Shown here: piece after piece, positions 1 to 12,700 of the stretch | Layout: each line of letters starts with the position of its first letter | Position numbering within the stretch: position 1 is the stretch's first letter | Assembly (NCBI RefSeq): GCF_037975245.1 | Contig: NC_092562.1 | Span: 5,248,501 to 5,312,500 of the forward strand | Origin: Apostichopus japonicus | Lineage: Eukaryota > Echinodermata > Holothuroidea > Aspidochirotida > Stichopodidae | Direction of reading: 5' to 3' | Length of the DNA stretch: 64,000 nt | Position numbers and translations under genes: made by a program | Notes under the pieces: model-generated | Seen by the model: the letters and a program-made list of their open reading frames with translations, nothing else | Databases searched by the model: none | Told to the model about the DNA's origin: nothing

Positions 1-1082
1 ACCCTTTAACCAAACACATACCGTATTTCATGATAGTGGAGGGGGGGGGGGGTGGAGGGAAGGGAAGGGGTAGGTTGAGGGAACACACCAGTCATATCCT
101 CGTTAGGCACAGAAGAGCGCTTTAACATTAACTCATGTTATTGTGGTAAGATTTATCACTCATCGGCTAATGTAACGTTGAACCCGTTCATTCACCCCGC
201 CCCCCTCCACTACCCACATGACCTATTGCTTTGTGAGCTGATGTGCTTTCTATGCATTGTTCCGAATTATTAAAGTTGATATTTCATTGTATGACATCAC
301 TCATTACCTCATTATACATGCAGGTTCACAAGCATCACTAGCAATATTGTCACATTTCTAGTTGAATCTATCTTGCTTGTTTTGGTATATCCATTCATTG
401 TTACGTGTTATGTTTAAGTAGAACCATACTATAAGTATATGCCAGAAATAGTACCGGGAATTTAGGAGAAATTTCTTCTCCGATTCTTATAAAAGCCAAG
501 TATAGGTTAGGGCAAGGGCGTAGGAACCGGGGGGGGGGGGCTGAAAAATGTGGAGGGGCGGAAGTATCATTCCGCCCCCCCCCCGCTCCGCAAGTCAGAA
601 AACCCCTTTTTCATTTCCAAATGAGAATAAAAATCTCATTTGGAGCACCAAATTGCATCTAAGGCCAGGTGAAAATACAAAATTAAGTTTACAAAAAGGA
701 GTGGGTGTTGAAGTGTGCTATATATTGCACCAAATTGCATCTGAGGCCACCTGGAAATGCAAAAAATTCCAAAGGGGAGGGGACACCCCCTCCCTTTAGA
801 CCCCTCCCCCCGCCGGCCATCAGTCTTCAGCCCCCCCCCCCACTCAAAAGTACCTTCCTACGCCACTGGGTTAGGGTATAGCCACTTCTTCCACGACAGT
901 GTTGTAGACACCTATAGAGAGGTACAAGGCCTATATATGTATAACTTCATGACAAAAGCGCGGAATTATTTTTCTTCTGGATTTCAAACATCTGTTATGT
1001 GACAAAATTATTTTTGCGCAGAAGTATATACAATAATTATAATAATCTGTTTTAAATAATCGATTATTTCTTCTTTTACTAG
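1..1082. other. Non-coding DNA upstream of the first visible P4HTM-like exon
   Basis: No coding exon is visible here. The first exon of the partial gene that follows begins at 1083 with a coding phase that needs an upstream exon, so this stretch is most simply read as intron. It holds poly-G runs near 43-52 and 531-540, and a complete hAT-like short transposon at 513-868. The predicted upstream exon with the iron-binding H-x-D motif is not found in it, so the preceding intron is longer than 1 kb. Confidence 0.6.
513..868. mobile_element. hAT-like MITE, family A, copy 1
   Basis: The 356-bp element starts CAAGGGCGTAGGAA and ends TTCCTACGCCACTG, which are imperfect terminal inverted repeats. 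It is flanked by the 8-bp duplication GGTTAGGG at 505-512 and 869-876. It carries poly-G/C runs and no transposase. A second copy in the same orientation lies at 61314-61682 with a different 8-bp duplication. An 8-bp target duplication is typical of hAT elements; the superfamily call is inference. Confidence 0.85.
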
Positions 1083-2507
1083 GTATATCACGATATTGTT
1101 TTATCTTAATGACGTCACGGAGGGAGGACAAACAGCATTTCCTGTTGCTGATAATGAAACGTACACTGCTATGGTAACGTAATTGAAAGCTGCTTGTCGC
1201 AAAGCATGAACAGAAACTTACAACCTCATTCACTTCATTTGTTATCCAAGACCAATACAAGTGTCAATGGAGAAAAAAAAAACAGCTAGTGACTTAAAGA
1301 TGAGAAATCGGCAGTTTTATATTGCTGAATCGTCAGTTTTATATTTGCTGAATCGGCAGTTTTATATTGCTGAATCGTCAGTTTTATATTACTAGAAAGA
1401 TGATGTCAGACACCATAATTTTCCACGTATGTTGTTTCCATAACTAGTTTTAACTATATCCATATATTAACTTTACCGACTCTCAATGGAAATCTAGAAA
1501 AGAGAAAGCTGTGACGTCACGCAAACTTCGGCTTAAACAATATTGTTGGATTCCGCTTAGACGACATAACATCTTTCAACGTATTATTCCCACATTATTG
1601 TCACTGAAGTGTGTCATAAGAGGAAAATAGTTGAATCATAAAGTGACAGTTTATCATGTGGTTTTGTTTCGGGAGGGGATGGGGGGGGGGGGAAGAGGGG
1701 AGATTTTAAAAGATATGTGAAACGCCCTAGCCTTGACATGGTATGTAATGCACTAATGGTATAGATATGTGATACACATGTAACGAAGATATTACATCAT
1801 TCACAGACCTGCCTTATAATTAGTTGCCCCAAACTGTCATTATTTAATGCTAATTTTTGTATTTACCACAAGGAACTTTTATTGATATTTACGTCTCCCA
1901 GAAATATATGAAAAACAATAAACTTGTGAATCCGTTCGACCTTGCGAATCATTGCTTAGATTCGAATCTGGTGGTGGAGGCTGAAAAAGGAATGGCGGTC
2001 TTGTGGTACAATCACGAGAGGGATCCACAAACTGGTAAGAGGATTTCTTTTTTGGGGGGGGGAGGGGAGGGGGAGGGGTGGAGGTGATGCATACAATTAA
2101 CGTTAGACAAATGTAAAAGGATTTTTGCAAATATAAGTGTAAATGGCACCCCCCCCCCCCCTCGAAAAAAGAGAAAAGGATAAATGATCATTTTGTCTTG
2201 TCAGGATGGCTCGGTGAAATGAACCAATTCTCTCTTCATGGTGGTTGTGACGTCATCAAAGGAGAAAAATGGATTGCCAACAGTTGGATTTACGTCGACG
2301 ATAATTATGAACTGTAAGTATCTGATAACAATATTGATTTTATTTAAACTTCATTTGTAATTAATTAGTTTGAGTATTTTTCATAGGTTTTTTTATTTAT
2401 TTTATAAGGGCTTATCTCTTCTTCATTTTTTTCCTTTTCTTTTCAGACAAATGAAATTTCACGAAGATCGAAATCTTGAAAATGCAAAAGAAAAAGCGGC
2501 ATTGTAA
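1083..2507 (+). CDS. P4HTM: Transmembrane prolyl 4-hydroxylase-like, copy 1, last four exons only
   Basis: This is the 3' end of a 2-oxoglutarate/Fe(II) prolyl 4-hydroxylase of the P4HTM family, ER-membrane enzymes linked to hydroxylation of HIF-alpha. Exons: 1083-1173, 1902-2034, 2205-2313, 2447-2507 (TAA). Their lengths of 91, 133 and 109 nt and their phases are identical to exons 6-8 of the complete copy downstream. Visible motifs are [15 protein letters not shown] in the first exon and, in the third, SLHGGC (distal iron-ligand His) and [10 protein letters not shown] (Lys expected to bind 2-oxoglutarate). The acceptor CCCAG at 1897-1901 was chosen for the second exon because it keeps the frame; an AG at 1871-1872 would not. 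The end is short, with about 20 residues after the catalytic core and an acidic/lysine-rich tail. A possible AATAAA lies at 3170. The 5' part lies outside the window. No damage is seen, so I read it as a functional paralogue. Confidence 0.88.
1305..1395. repeat. Short minisatellite, about 26-27 bp, roughly 3-4 copies
   Basis: The unit contains GGCAGTTTTATATTGCTGAATC or TCAGTTTTATATT variants, repeated head to tail. It lies in the intron between the first two visible exons of P4HTM-like copy 1. Confidence 0.75.
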
Positions 2508-5500
2508 AAAGCAAACCGTGTCAAAACGAGTTTCCCGAAGAATGACTTTATGAGTACTCTCTCCTCCGAGTACTCCCCTTTATGTGTACTCTCATCTCTG
2601 AGGACTCTCCTATATATGAATACTGCCCTCTATATGACTGCAATCCTTATTAGCTCTATATGAGTCCGCTATGAATCCTTTTTAAGTTCAAGCTATTATT
2701 TATAATTTTCTGACTTAGCGAATGTTTCATCCAATTCCGGACTTTGTCAAGTCTTGTGATCATTGTCTGCAGTGAAAAAATGTATGTTTATATGCGTGTA
2801 TGTATGTCTGTATGTATTAAGATCCACCTGCAAGCAGGAATTCGCGAAGAAGCCCCATGCATTAGCTTATCAAAGCCGCAAGCTGACCGAAGTCAGTGTC
2901 TTACATTCATATTTAACGTCCATGATTATGAATTGTTAATTGTCAACAACTCTGTATCTGATACATGCGTAGGTATACGTAAACTGTCCAATTTTCCTTG
3001 TTGTAAAAGCAAGCGATGTAATGTTAAAAAATTTTTACGTAATGTCAAAATCCAATCAAGTGATTTACCAAGTTCCTTAAAGTTACAGATTGTGGTAGTT
3101 TCGTCAACGTCTGATTGACCTATACGAACAAGATGAAGAAATTTATTCCAGCGGTCTACAGGGGCGATCAATAAAAAACTGATATACCTCATATATGTAC
3201 AATTAAAAAGTAACTTATCATACGATAAAGGTAACTTCAAGTTATCATAGAAAAAAGTAAAAATCAACAAAAAATATAGATGGGACGTCACATTTTGTAC
3301 CCTTTAGGGATAGTTAAACAGTAAGTGGGTTTACATTCTTATAAACATGAGCAAAGCTTATAGTCTCTACCATTATTCAATCGCATGAAAGCGCCTAAAT
3401 CGCAAATTTTCAATATCTTCGACTTTTCATATTTCCATAAACATTGTTTCGCCCTTTATCGACCATTGAAAAATGCTTTCTACTTTCTCGAAAACATCTC
3501 AGATGATCCATTGATTCCAAACATTGACCCCCTCCCTCCCCTCCCCCACACGCACATAACGATCACATCCTCACCCCTCTCCCCTCCATTCTCTGTATAA
3601 ACACCTCTATCAGTGGTTCTAGATAGGCCTAACCTAACCATCATCAATTGTCTGTATGTGGTAGAGATAATTGTGATGAAAAAACTTCTCAACAACGGAC
3701 AATTTGTATGGGAGATATCACATTATTTAATGCTCCCTCACACGCAATGCAGAGGACTTGATCAAGTATAAATATGACATCATCGAACCACATGAGATTC
3801 GTTTTTTTTTTTATTACGGTGATTATTTTCTGTAATGGAGATAAATTTGGCAAATATTGAATCTAAAATATTGAAACTTTGAAATGCATAACCTGATAAT
3901 GCCATTGGTTTCAGCTACAAAATACTACTTATATTCTACTTTGAAAATATGGAAAGTCAACGAAAAGAAAATACAAGATTTAAGACCCTATATTGGCAGT
4001 GGCGGAGCTAGGGGTATTTGGTCTGGGGGGGGGGGGGGTCGAGAATGGTCTGTAGGGGCGCTTTCGACAATAACTAAGCGGAGCGCCACCACAGGTTGGC
4101 GCGGAGTGTACATAATTTTTTGGAGTAAAGATACTCCCTAGATCGCCGGAAATGACCCTTTCCGGGCCTTGCTAATTTGCAGATAAACGAAGAATAAATA
4201 GGTGTCATCGCCAACAAAATGTGACAAATATCAATAGGTATATAAGAGCGAATAAAAAAGTCAATAAAGGCGAATAAATGAAAAGTGGTAAAAAGCTGAA
4301 AAGGGCGCCAGCAGTCCATTTGAGTCCATCGGGGGGGGGGGGAGGGGGGCATCTGCACCTGACTATATGGACGCTCCGCCACTGTATAGTGGCAAGATGC
4401 TACCACAGATTTACAAATTAACAGTCACCGGACACGACATGAAAATAGGATTTCTCTTAGTTGTTTGAGGCAGGTTATTCTAAATGGTTTCTTACCGCAC
4501 AAACTAACGAGGATAATGTTGTGTTTCTAACTCCTTTTTAATTTGTATACTGTTGGCTTACACACCACTGGATAAAAGTACATGTACCATACATACACAG
4601 GTTAATATCAAGTGAAATATAAGAAGGCATTTCTTGTCTCGTATGTATATAAGAATCCTCAGGTTAGAATACCTATGGTGGTATAGTCTGTATCTTATTG
4701 TTATGCCCTGTTGATGATATCATGTTGCAGAATTAAATTTGCATATAGTTTTATGTACGGTGCAGATAGTATACAGATATATGATACACATCATCAAAAC
4801 AGGGTATATTATAAGCCTTACGAAATTGTATATTGTGTATGCTACATGTCATAGTCGTAAAAAATAGGCATTGATTTTCAAGTTTGTATTACGTTTGGCA
4901 GCTGTTGTTAACATTTTACATATGCCTGCTCGCCTCTCCATATGGAAACATATTTATTTTGCTCTTCACAGAATCAATATTTGAGCTCTTCTATGATTGT
5001 CTAAGATTCTCAGTGGATTTTTTTTTTAATATTTTATCTTTAATTGTTCCACGTTCATCACCTGTGTTGGATTTAATAAAATGTCGAGTCGTATTTTTGT
5101 ATTTGTTTCATTGTATACTTGACTTGCTGTTTTAGTTGTGTATATGTCATACGTTAGAACGTTTGTGGTGTAAAGGCACGTAGGCATATGGACCTAAAGT
5201 TCATAAATGCTGAACTAAAATTAAAGGGAAAATTAATGCAATAGCTGGTGAAATTTCTTGAAGCCTAATAATATCATCTTTCAGGGAACTTTTAGCCGAC
5301 AGAAACGTGATTTTTTAAAGTAAGAACTAAGAAAGGAAGTTAACTTGCAGAATTTTGAAGCGAGGAATAGTACAATCTTTACGTTTGTTAATTTTAATGC
5401 GTTTGATGCCCTCTTTAAGGATTCTCTCAGGTTATATTCCAGTGACGTCATCACCAACCAACCTCACATGAAGGCTTTGGAAGATGACTACTTTATTATT

Positions 5501-5946
5501 GCGGATTCATCAAAGTTGCAAGAAGGCGTGTCCGGCGCAGTAATAAAGTCATTTAATATACAAGAAGTGCCAAGCAGCGGGAGTTTTATCATTCACATGA
5601 AAGCTTTCTCTTAGCCACAAGACATATTTTGTTCTCGATTTTTCAACAAAATACCATTGATTATAATACTGAAAAGATTCGTGTAGGAGACGGTTCAAAG
5701 TGACGTCACAATAATGGTTTAGATGTTCCCACAAGCAGTAGTTGTAATCAGATAGAAATGTTTATTCATATCAATTTGATACTGAGGTGCGCCCCCTAAA
5801 ATATTGCCGTCTGAAGTAAATTAAAAGGCCTGGTGTTAATTGATCGAACTGTAGATATTGTCGAAGGAAGATAAGAAAGAAAGAAAAAACCGTTGCGGCG
5901 TATGTATAGCGATTATCTTTAAATCAGTTCAATTTAATTGTTGACA
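2508..5946. other. Spacer between the two P4HTM-like genes
   Basis: No convincing gene is seen. It contains the likely 3' UTR of copy 1 (AATAAA at 3170), a family-B hAT-like MITE at 3997-4384, and an unconvincing 5348-5614 reading frame. The upstream region of copy 2 is within it; no clear TATA box was identified. Confidence 0.6.
3997..4384. mobile_element. hAT-like MITE, family B, copy 1
   Basis: The 388-bp element begins CAGTGGCGGAGC and ends GCTCCGCCACTG, a perfect 12-bp terminal inverted repeat. Flanks are TATATTGG (3989-3996) and TATAGTGG (4385-4392), an 8-bp duplication with one change. It has internal poly-G runs and no transposase frame. An inverted copy is at 36841-37209. Confidence 0.88.
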
Positions 5947-6698
5947 ATGGAATACAATGGTATCGCGCATTGCTCCATCAAACGATGTATTGTAATCGTT
6001 GGTTGTGTTACAATTTTCGTCTCCGTTATTATCAATATAACAACCGCGAATGAAAATATCGATGGAACAATAGAAAATGAAAATATTATCACAGAAGGAG
6101 GAGGAGGAGGAGGCATTGCGATAGAAAATATGGAAAGAGGTGATGAAATCGGCAACATCGCGGTTGACCAATCAATAAAGGAAGAAGAACTAAAAGATAT
6201 TGAAAATGCAGAAATTCGAGAAAGTGATGTAAGAGTAGAAAGCGAGTCGATTGTTACAGATGAAGATGTAAAAAGTGGAACGAATGACGTTAGTGAAGAA
6301 ATACCGCCTCCTGTTATAATTCCAGAAGATATGCAGCTGACACAACTAGACCCTGTCGAAGTATGTATTTCTCTCCCACTTTCTTACTTTCACTTTATTT
6401 TATTGAGTCTGCGCGACTTATTTCACATTGATAATTTGAAATTTGTACAATAATTGTACCATCAGTTGAGCTTATCATTCAAAATATCACTTTTAGTTCA
6501 TACGAAGTCACTAACACAACGGAGGCTACACAATCAAAGTGGCTGGGCAGTCTAGGTTAGCTCAATGATTTGGAAAGAGGGGGGGGGGCGGGTGGTAACT
6601 AAGTATCATTTTCTTAAGTGCAAAGAGGGTCGGAATTTATCTCAGGGTGCCTTTTAATTTTTACGAAGGTAAAATAATATATTTGGAGAGAGTCATTG

Positions 6699-6783
<85 letters not shown>

Positions 6784-9700
6784 AATACTAACAAGTCTTC
6801 CTTAAACTGACGTCATTATCAAATTTGCCTTAAAGGAGCATTGCAGGCAAAATAATTACCTTAAAGGTAAATGTCTTGAACACAAAACAAGATCTAGAAA
6901 ATTAACCAATTCACTGAAAATTAAATTTCCAATTGCTGTAGCATTTTGACACTAAATTACTGACTAAAGTAATCCTATGAAGAAGCAGGTTTTGTCTTTA
7001 TCAGGAGGTTAAGTTTAGGGTTGGGCAGAATGGGGGGGGGAGATGTTCATCGCAGTATCCGCCTGTCATTAAATTAAATAGCTGCTACTCACGTATTCTT
7101 TTAATCATTTGTATTTGCACGTGTTCTTGTACAGTTCTATAATGATTGACTGCAATGTACGATATACATCATTCATTAAATAAACATTGTTTTCAATAAT
7201 TTAATTTCTGATTGTTTTAGAAATGATTTGCATAATGTTTATGCCAAAACACTTAGTCTGGTAGCTGAATGAAATAATTGGTATAGAAATCTTTACAGCA
7301 ACATTTGGAAAGAAGTATAAGTTAAGTCTACCAGTCCGATGGGGAAATACCTTAATATGAAAAGAACTTGGTTTTCATTGGTACCAGTACTACACTTACC
7401 CAGTATACATTATAAGCCACTTCGAAAAATGGGAAACTCTATTGATGTTACTAGGCAACGGTTTTCTATGAGTTAAATCAGCATCACACCATGGACAGAT
7501 ATAATCTACATAGTTTTCATCATACATATTTGCATAACAGTATCTAAAACAAAATCGAGGGGGGTGGGGGCTGTTTTACTCCCCAACACCCCCCCCCCCC
7601 GACCTTCATCCCCTTTCCAACACGCATAATTAACCAACGTGTAGAGTAAAGTTTGCTATGCTTCCGTGGCTAAATACTGTGTAAAGTGAATCTCTTTCCT
7701 GTTGACTCCTGTTGTATGTGTGTATAGCATGTTAGAACACATCGCCATCGTATACTGTTTACTCAGCCTAAATAATTTATCCATTTCAGCTGTACAAATA
7801 TGTTTTAATAAAAACAAAACCAACTGTAGGACGTGGAATTTTAACAGTCACACCTCTTAGCATTTGAAATGAAAATTCAAAATCAACCGGATGAAATTAA
7901 TATCGGTTCGAATAAAAAATATGATCATAATTTTAGAAGGTTATTCGACAATGTATATGAAACAAAATGGAGTCGTGAAACAAAATGGAGTCATGGTACC
8001 CATAGAATAGTTAGAGATTGAAAATCCAGTATGTAAGAGATTATCCGATATTATACAAAATATATTATTTCTATACAATTAGATTGCATGGCCACTCACT
8101 ATAATGTAAATTCAAAACTCCAAATATCGACACCGAGTCAATATGACTGTCAAAGATATACATGTACATATGGTACTAACTTGAGCATTATGTTAAATTG
8201 TATATTATATAATGCATCAATAGTGCATAAACCGCGCATCACCGCAATTCATTTCAACGATTAATATTTCTCTTTTCCAGGTAGGATATGTGCGGCAGAT
8301 GGAACTAGAGCCGGGGAAATTCTATGATGTGAAAACGATGGCAGTAAAACCGCCGATATTCGGTATATATTATTACAACATATAACAAATATATTTGACC
8401 GTATTTCATATTGATTTAATATAAATTCGTAAACATTGAGACGGTTCTGTTTGTACATTGGGCAGCTGCCGTATCCGTTGGTGGTAACCTGAATTTGTGT
8501 TCGAGTTCGTAAGCATTCTGCAGATCTGACCCCACCATCCAGCTCCAATTCCCCCCTGGATCCATAGGGCACCCCCCCCTCCCGCGCCCCACCCGTCTCG
8601 TTATGGCATTTTGCAGGTACAAAACGAAATGGAAACTTGGTGTGTCATGTCTAGAAATGTTCACGTTGGTACCTTGACCCTGAGGACCTCTTGCCCTTTG
8701 GGGCCCCTTAACCTTGCGGGGCCACTTGCAACGGGGACCCAACTGCAGAGTACATGTCTAACCGCGTAGTCAGGACAATCTAGCATTTTCTGTATGCATA
8801 TTCATTCATGTACTGACTGGACACTTAAGCTGAACACGGAACGCAAACACTGTATTCTACACCAATTAAAACACCCATCAAAGGTAGTACGTATTTTTGT
8901 TATTTTACTAATTCATTTACCTTGTTTACTGATGATTATTATTATTGTTGTTTTTTTTCTCTCCAGTCATCCCAAATTTCCTGACTTTAGAAGAAAGTGA
9001 TAGGATTAAAGCACTAGCCGACGAGAAAGGACTTCACGCCAGTAAAACGGTCTTACGAGAGTCGGTAGATAAATCCGTCGAGACTAATCTCGATCCTTAC
9101 TATAATACCGAAACTTTTAATCAATTCGACGAAGATAAGAACGAACTACTTGATCTTTCGGAGACCAGGAAAGCTTTAGCACCGTTAGACGGATTAAATT
9201 TAATGTTTGATGATACTTTTAGACATTTCGTAGATATCGTACTGGATTTAGACTCTGACAGGTTATTATCTGCCCTCGAATTTAGAAGGATACCTTTGAT
9301 AATGTCAAAGGTCACGGACTGGATAGAGAAACACCATGACGTAGATAGCTTAGGGGACGATGTGAAAAGCAGAATGAAGAGTGGTCCAGATAGAATCAGT
9401 CACCAGGTCTGGATAAATCATAACGAGTACGACGCTCAAGAAGTCTTACGTAATAGGTAAAATATATAAAAGTCAAAGGTTAAAGGATTGGTTCAGGTGT
9501 CTGACATGTCTATCTTGTATGAAAGAGCTTAAATAGGCAAACAGAACAGTGAATAAACTACCATGATAGAATGCTCTGTTTAGGAGATATGACACTTTGA
9601 AGATATAAAAATTTCTTTGAAAATGGACTGGTGTAGAAAGACTAACTGTGAGGGAGTGATGTCACATCCTCACTTTCTTAACATGTGTGAATATATAACA

Positions 9701-12700
9701 ATAAAAATTAATTACAATTTTTTTCAAAAATCTAGAAAAATATAATCCAAAATTCTTCAGATGTTAAATCTCTGACACTTACCCTGACAAATATGAGATC
9801 CACATGACATATCTTTTGCTTGTATTATAAGTCATAAAATCTCACAAAACATTTGAAAAAATAACAAAGACTTTTCAGAAATGTGAGGATGTGACATCAC
9901 AGCTAGTCTGATTTCAGCAGTTTCTACACAATCAGATAGAACTTTAAACCTGAACATCTCCAAAACAGAATAAGATATTTGAACAGTTTCTTCATCATTG
10001 TGTTTCTTTTATTGTCTTCTTTCATATAAGATAAACATGTATGACACCTGAACTAATCCTTTAAAGTTCGAGAGAAGAAAAAACAAAAGGTCACTGAGTC
10101 TTTACTTATAGGGACAAGATAAGCAAACTCCAACAATTCATTGGCTCAGAATAAGATATTTTCGTATAACCATTTATAAGCGCGTTAGGTGGTAGTCCCC
10201 AGCTCCATCCTCCCGCTGCCCCCACCCCGTCTCTCTCTCTCAGACCACAAAACGAAACTAGTATTTGAATTCGAGCACACTTTTGTGGGAACCCGTATCA
10301 TGAACTGGAATTGTTGACCTCAAATTTAACCGTTCGCTATGTGTTATCTTCCCATGAGGACCATTGTTATTGTCTCAAAGGTCATAATTCCCCTCTCTTT
10401 GTTAAGCCATATATCCTTACCAATTTCTAAATTATTTTATTTTCTCCACTTCACAGATTAATAAAATTGACTGGCCTTCATCCGGATATCATTAAAACCA
10501 GCGAACAATTACAGGTTGGTTTAATTTCCATTACAATTTTTAAAAAAAAGGTAAAAAAACGAATGTTTATCAAGCCACATATCTTTCGTCACATATTGTC
10601 ATATGTTCATATTGAACCTCATGTAGATTTGTTTGAAGAGGAAGCGGCATGTGTGGGGGTGACATACTCTAGAAGCTTCTTAAAGGAGTAATTCTTATGG
10701 GAATTGTATTAATGTGTAATTAATTAAGAATTATCGCGAATATCAAACCTTCCGGTTCTATACATGTGCCTATCGTATCACATAGCTTGTACATGAAGTT
10801 AGAAGACAATCATTAAAACAGCACATATATCAGAGAATTATGTTTAATGAAATCCCTTTTTGTTTTATGTTATGACGGTGCAGGTGGTCCATTATACCCC
10901 AGGAGGCCATTATCATGCTCACCACGACTCGACTCAAATTATTGATGGGAGACCATGTGCTCACACATCCTATTTGTACCCACACGATCCACACAGCCAC
11001 CTCCTGTCATCTAGGGTATGCAGGTAAGCACAGAGGGATTTTTCATTTCATATCAAAGATAGTTTGTAAGAGAATGTGAAGGCATACTGTCATTATTGGG
11101 AGTCTCGCGAGTACTAAAAGTATACCTAGTTGTAGAACACTGTGATTCTTTGAGCGTCGCAGTACTAATGACATGTAGATTAATGAAATAATGAATGGAT
11201 GGATGGATGAATGGATGCATAGATGTATAAATGAATTGATGAATGGATGGATGAATGAATGAATGGGTGAAAGGACGGGTAGATGAATGCATGAAGGGAT
11301 AAATGAATGGATGGATAGATGAATGAATGAATGAAGGGATAAATAGATGAATGGATAGATGGATGAATGGATGGATAGATGAATGAATGAATGAATGAAG
11401 GGATAAATAGTTGAATAGATGAATGAATGAATAGATGGATGATGAATGAATGCATGGATGGATGGATGAATGGTTGGATGGACGGATGAACCATTACCAC
11501 ATCACATTACTTGTACAGCACCTCACCATCTCCGCTATCTCTACCCCGCCATCACAGCACGACACTCATCACCACTACTCTACACCCTGCGAACCCCCCC
11601 CCCCCGCTTATGACAAACACTTTTGACATATGTTTTAATGTCATATACATATTACGCCTATCAGTTTACATTATCACACCAATTATCCCACATTCTACTT
11701 TTTTCCAGGTATATCACGATACTTTACTATCTAGCAGACACCGAGGAGGGAGGGGAGACCGCTTTCCCTGCGGCGGATAACGAAACGTTTTCAGAACAGG
11801 TAAGAATTAGTATATTATACTTAAAAACATGTGTGGTCATTGCTATAAGCAGTATGGATAACCGAATTGACAAACCGTGTAACCGGGTAGACTGAATACA
11901 GTAACCGGGTAAGCAAGCTCTGTAACCGGGCAGACCAACTGGATGGTAAAGCCAGGTACAGTCTGTGTAAACGAGTAGACATGCCATGTATGTGACCTGC
12001 AGCCAAGATGTGTCTTGAGCTTAACTGGTTTGAACTGCTGTGACAACATAAAAAGTGACACTTACATGTATTGACAAAGCATAATGATTGTCATGCAAAT
12101 CTATTCAAAACCAATCTGGAGAGGCGGAATGCTTGAACGTCTGGGTTAAGAAACCTTTAATCATGTCCTTGTAAAGATTTTGTCTGTTTCCATTTAACTT
12201 TCTTTCAGAGTTACGTGAAGGACAATATAACAGTAGAACCACGTGACCTTACAAGCCATTGTAAAGATGCGAACTTATACCTGCAACCTCATCACAGAAT
12301 GGCAGTTATGTGGTACAACCATCACTTGGACAGAGAAAGAGGTGGGTGATCATATAGGTCTGGTCCGTGGGTAGGGGGAGTGGGATGGGTGGTGCAGCCA
12401 TCACTTGCACAAGGAAATAGGTGGGTGATCATAGGTCTGGTCGGTGAGTAGGCGGAAGGGGGGGGGGTGCAACCATCACTTAAACAGGGTGAGAGGTAAG
12501 TGATCAATGTCTGGTTCGTGAGTAGGGGGAAGTGGGGGTGGTGCAACCATCACTTGGACAAGGAAATAGGTGGGTGATCATAGGTCTGGTCGGTTAGTAG
12601 GGGAAAGTGGGGGGGGGTGCAACCATCACTTGGAAAGGGAAAGGTAGGTGATAAACATAGGTCTGGGAGGTGAGTAGGGGGAACGGGGGTTATACAACCA

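Noticed and set aside
1873-1901. Longer version of P4HTM-like copy 1 second visible exon starting at 1873
   Set aside because: Breaks the reading frame from the previous exon; the acceptor ending at 1901 keeps frame and gives the same 133-nt length as in copy 2.
5348-5614. 89-codon plus-strand frame after an acceptor-like CTTGCAG
   Set aside because: No recognised domain, no matching exon chain and no counterpart near the other P4HTM-like copy; likely a chance frame.
11053-11500. Minus-strand ORFs rich in His-Pro-Ser-Ile
   Set aside because: Translation of an ATGG/ATGA tetranucleotide satellite.
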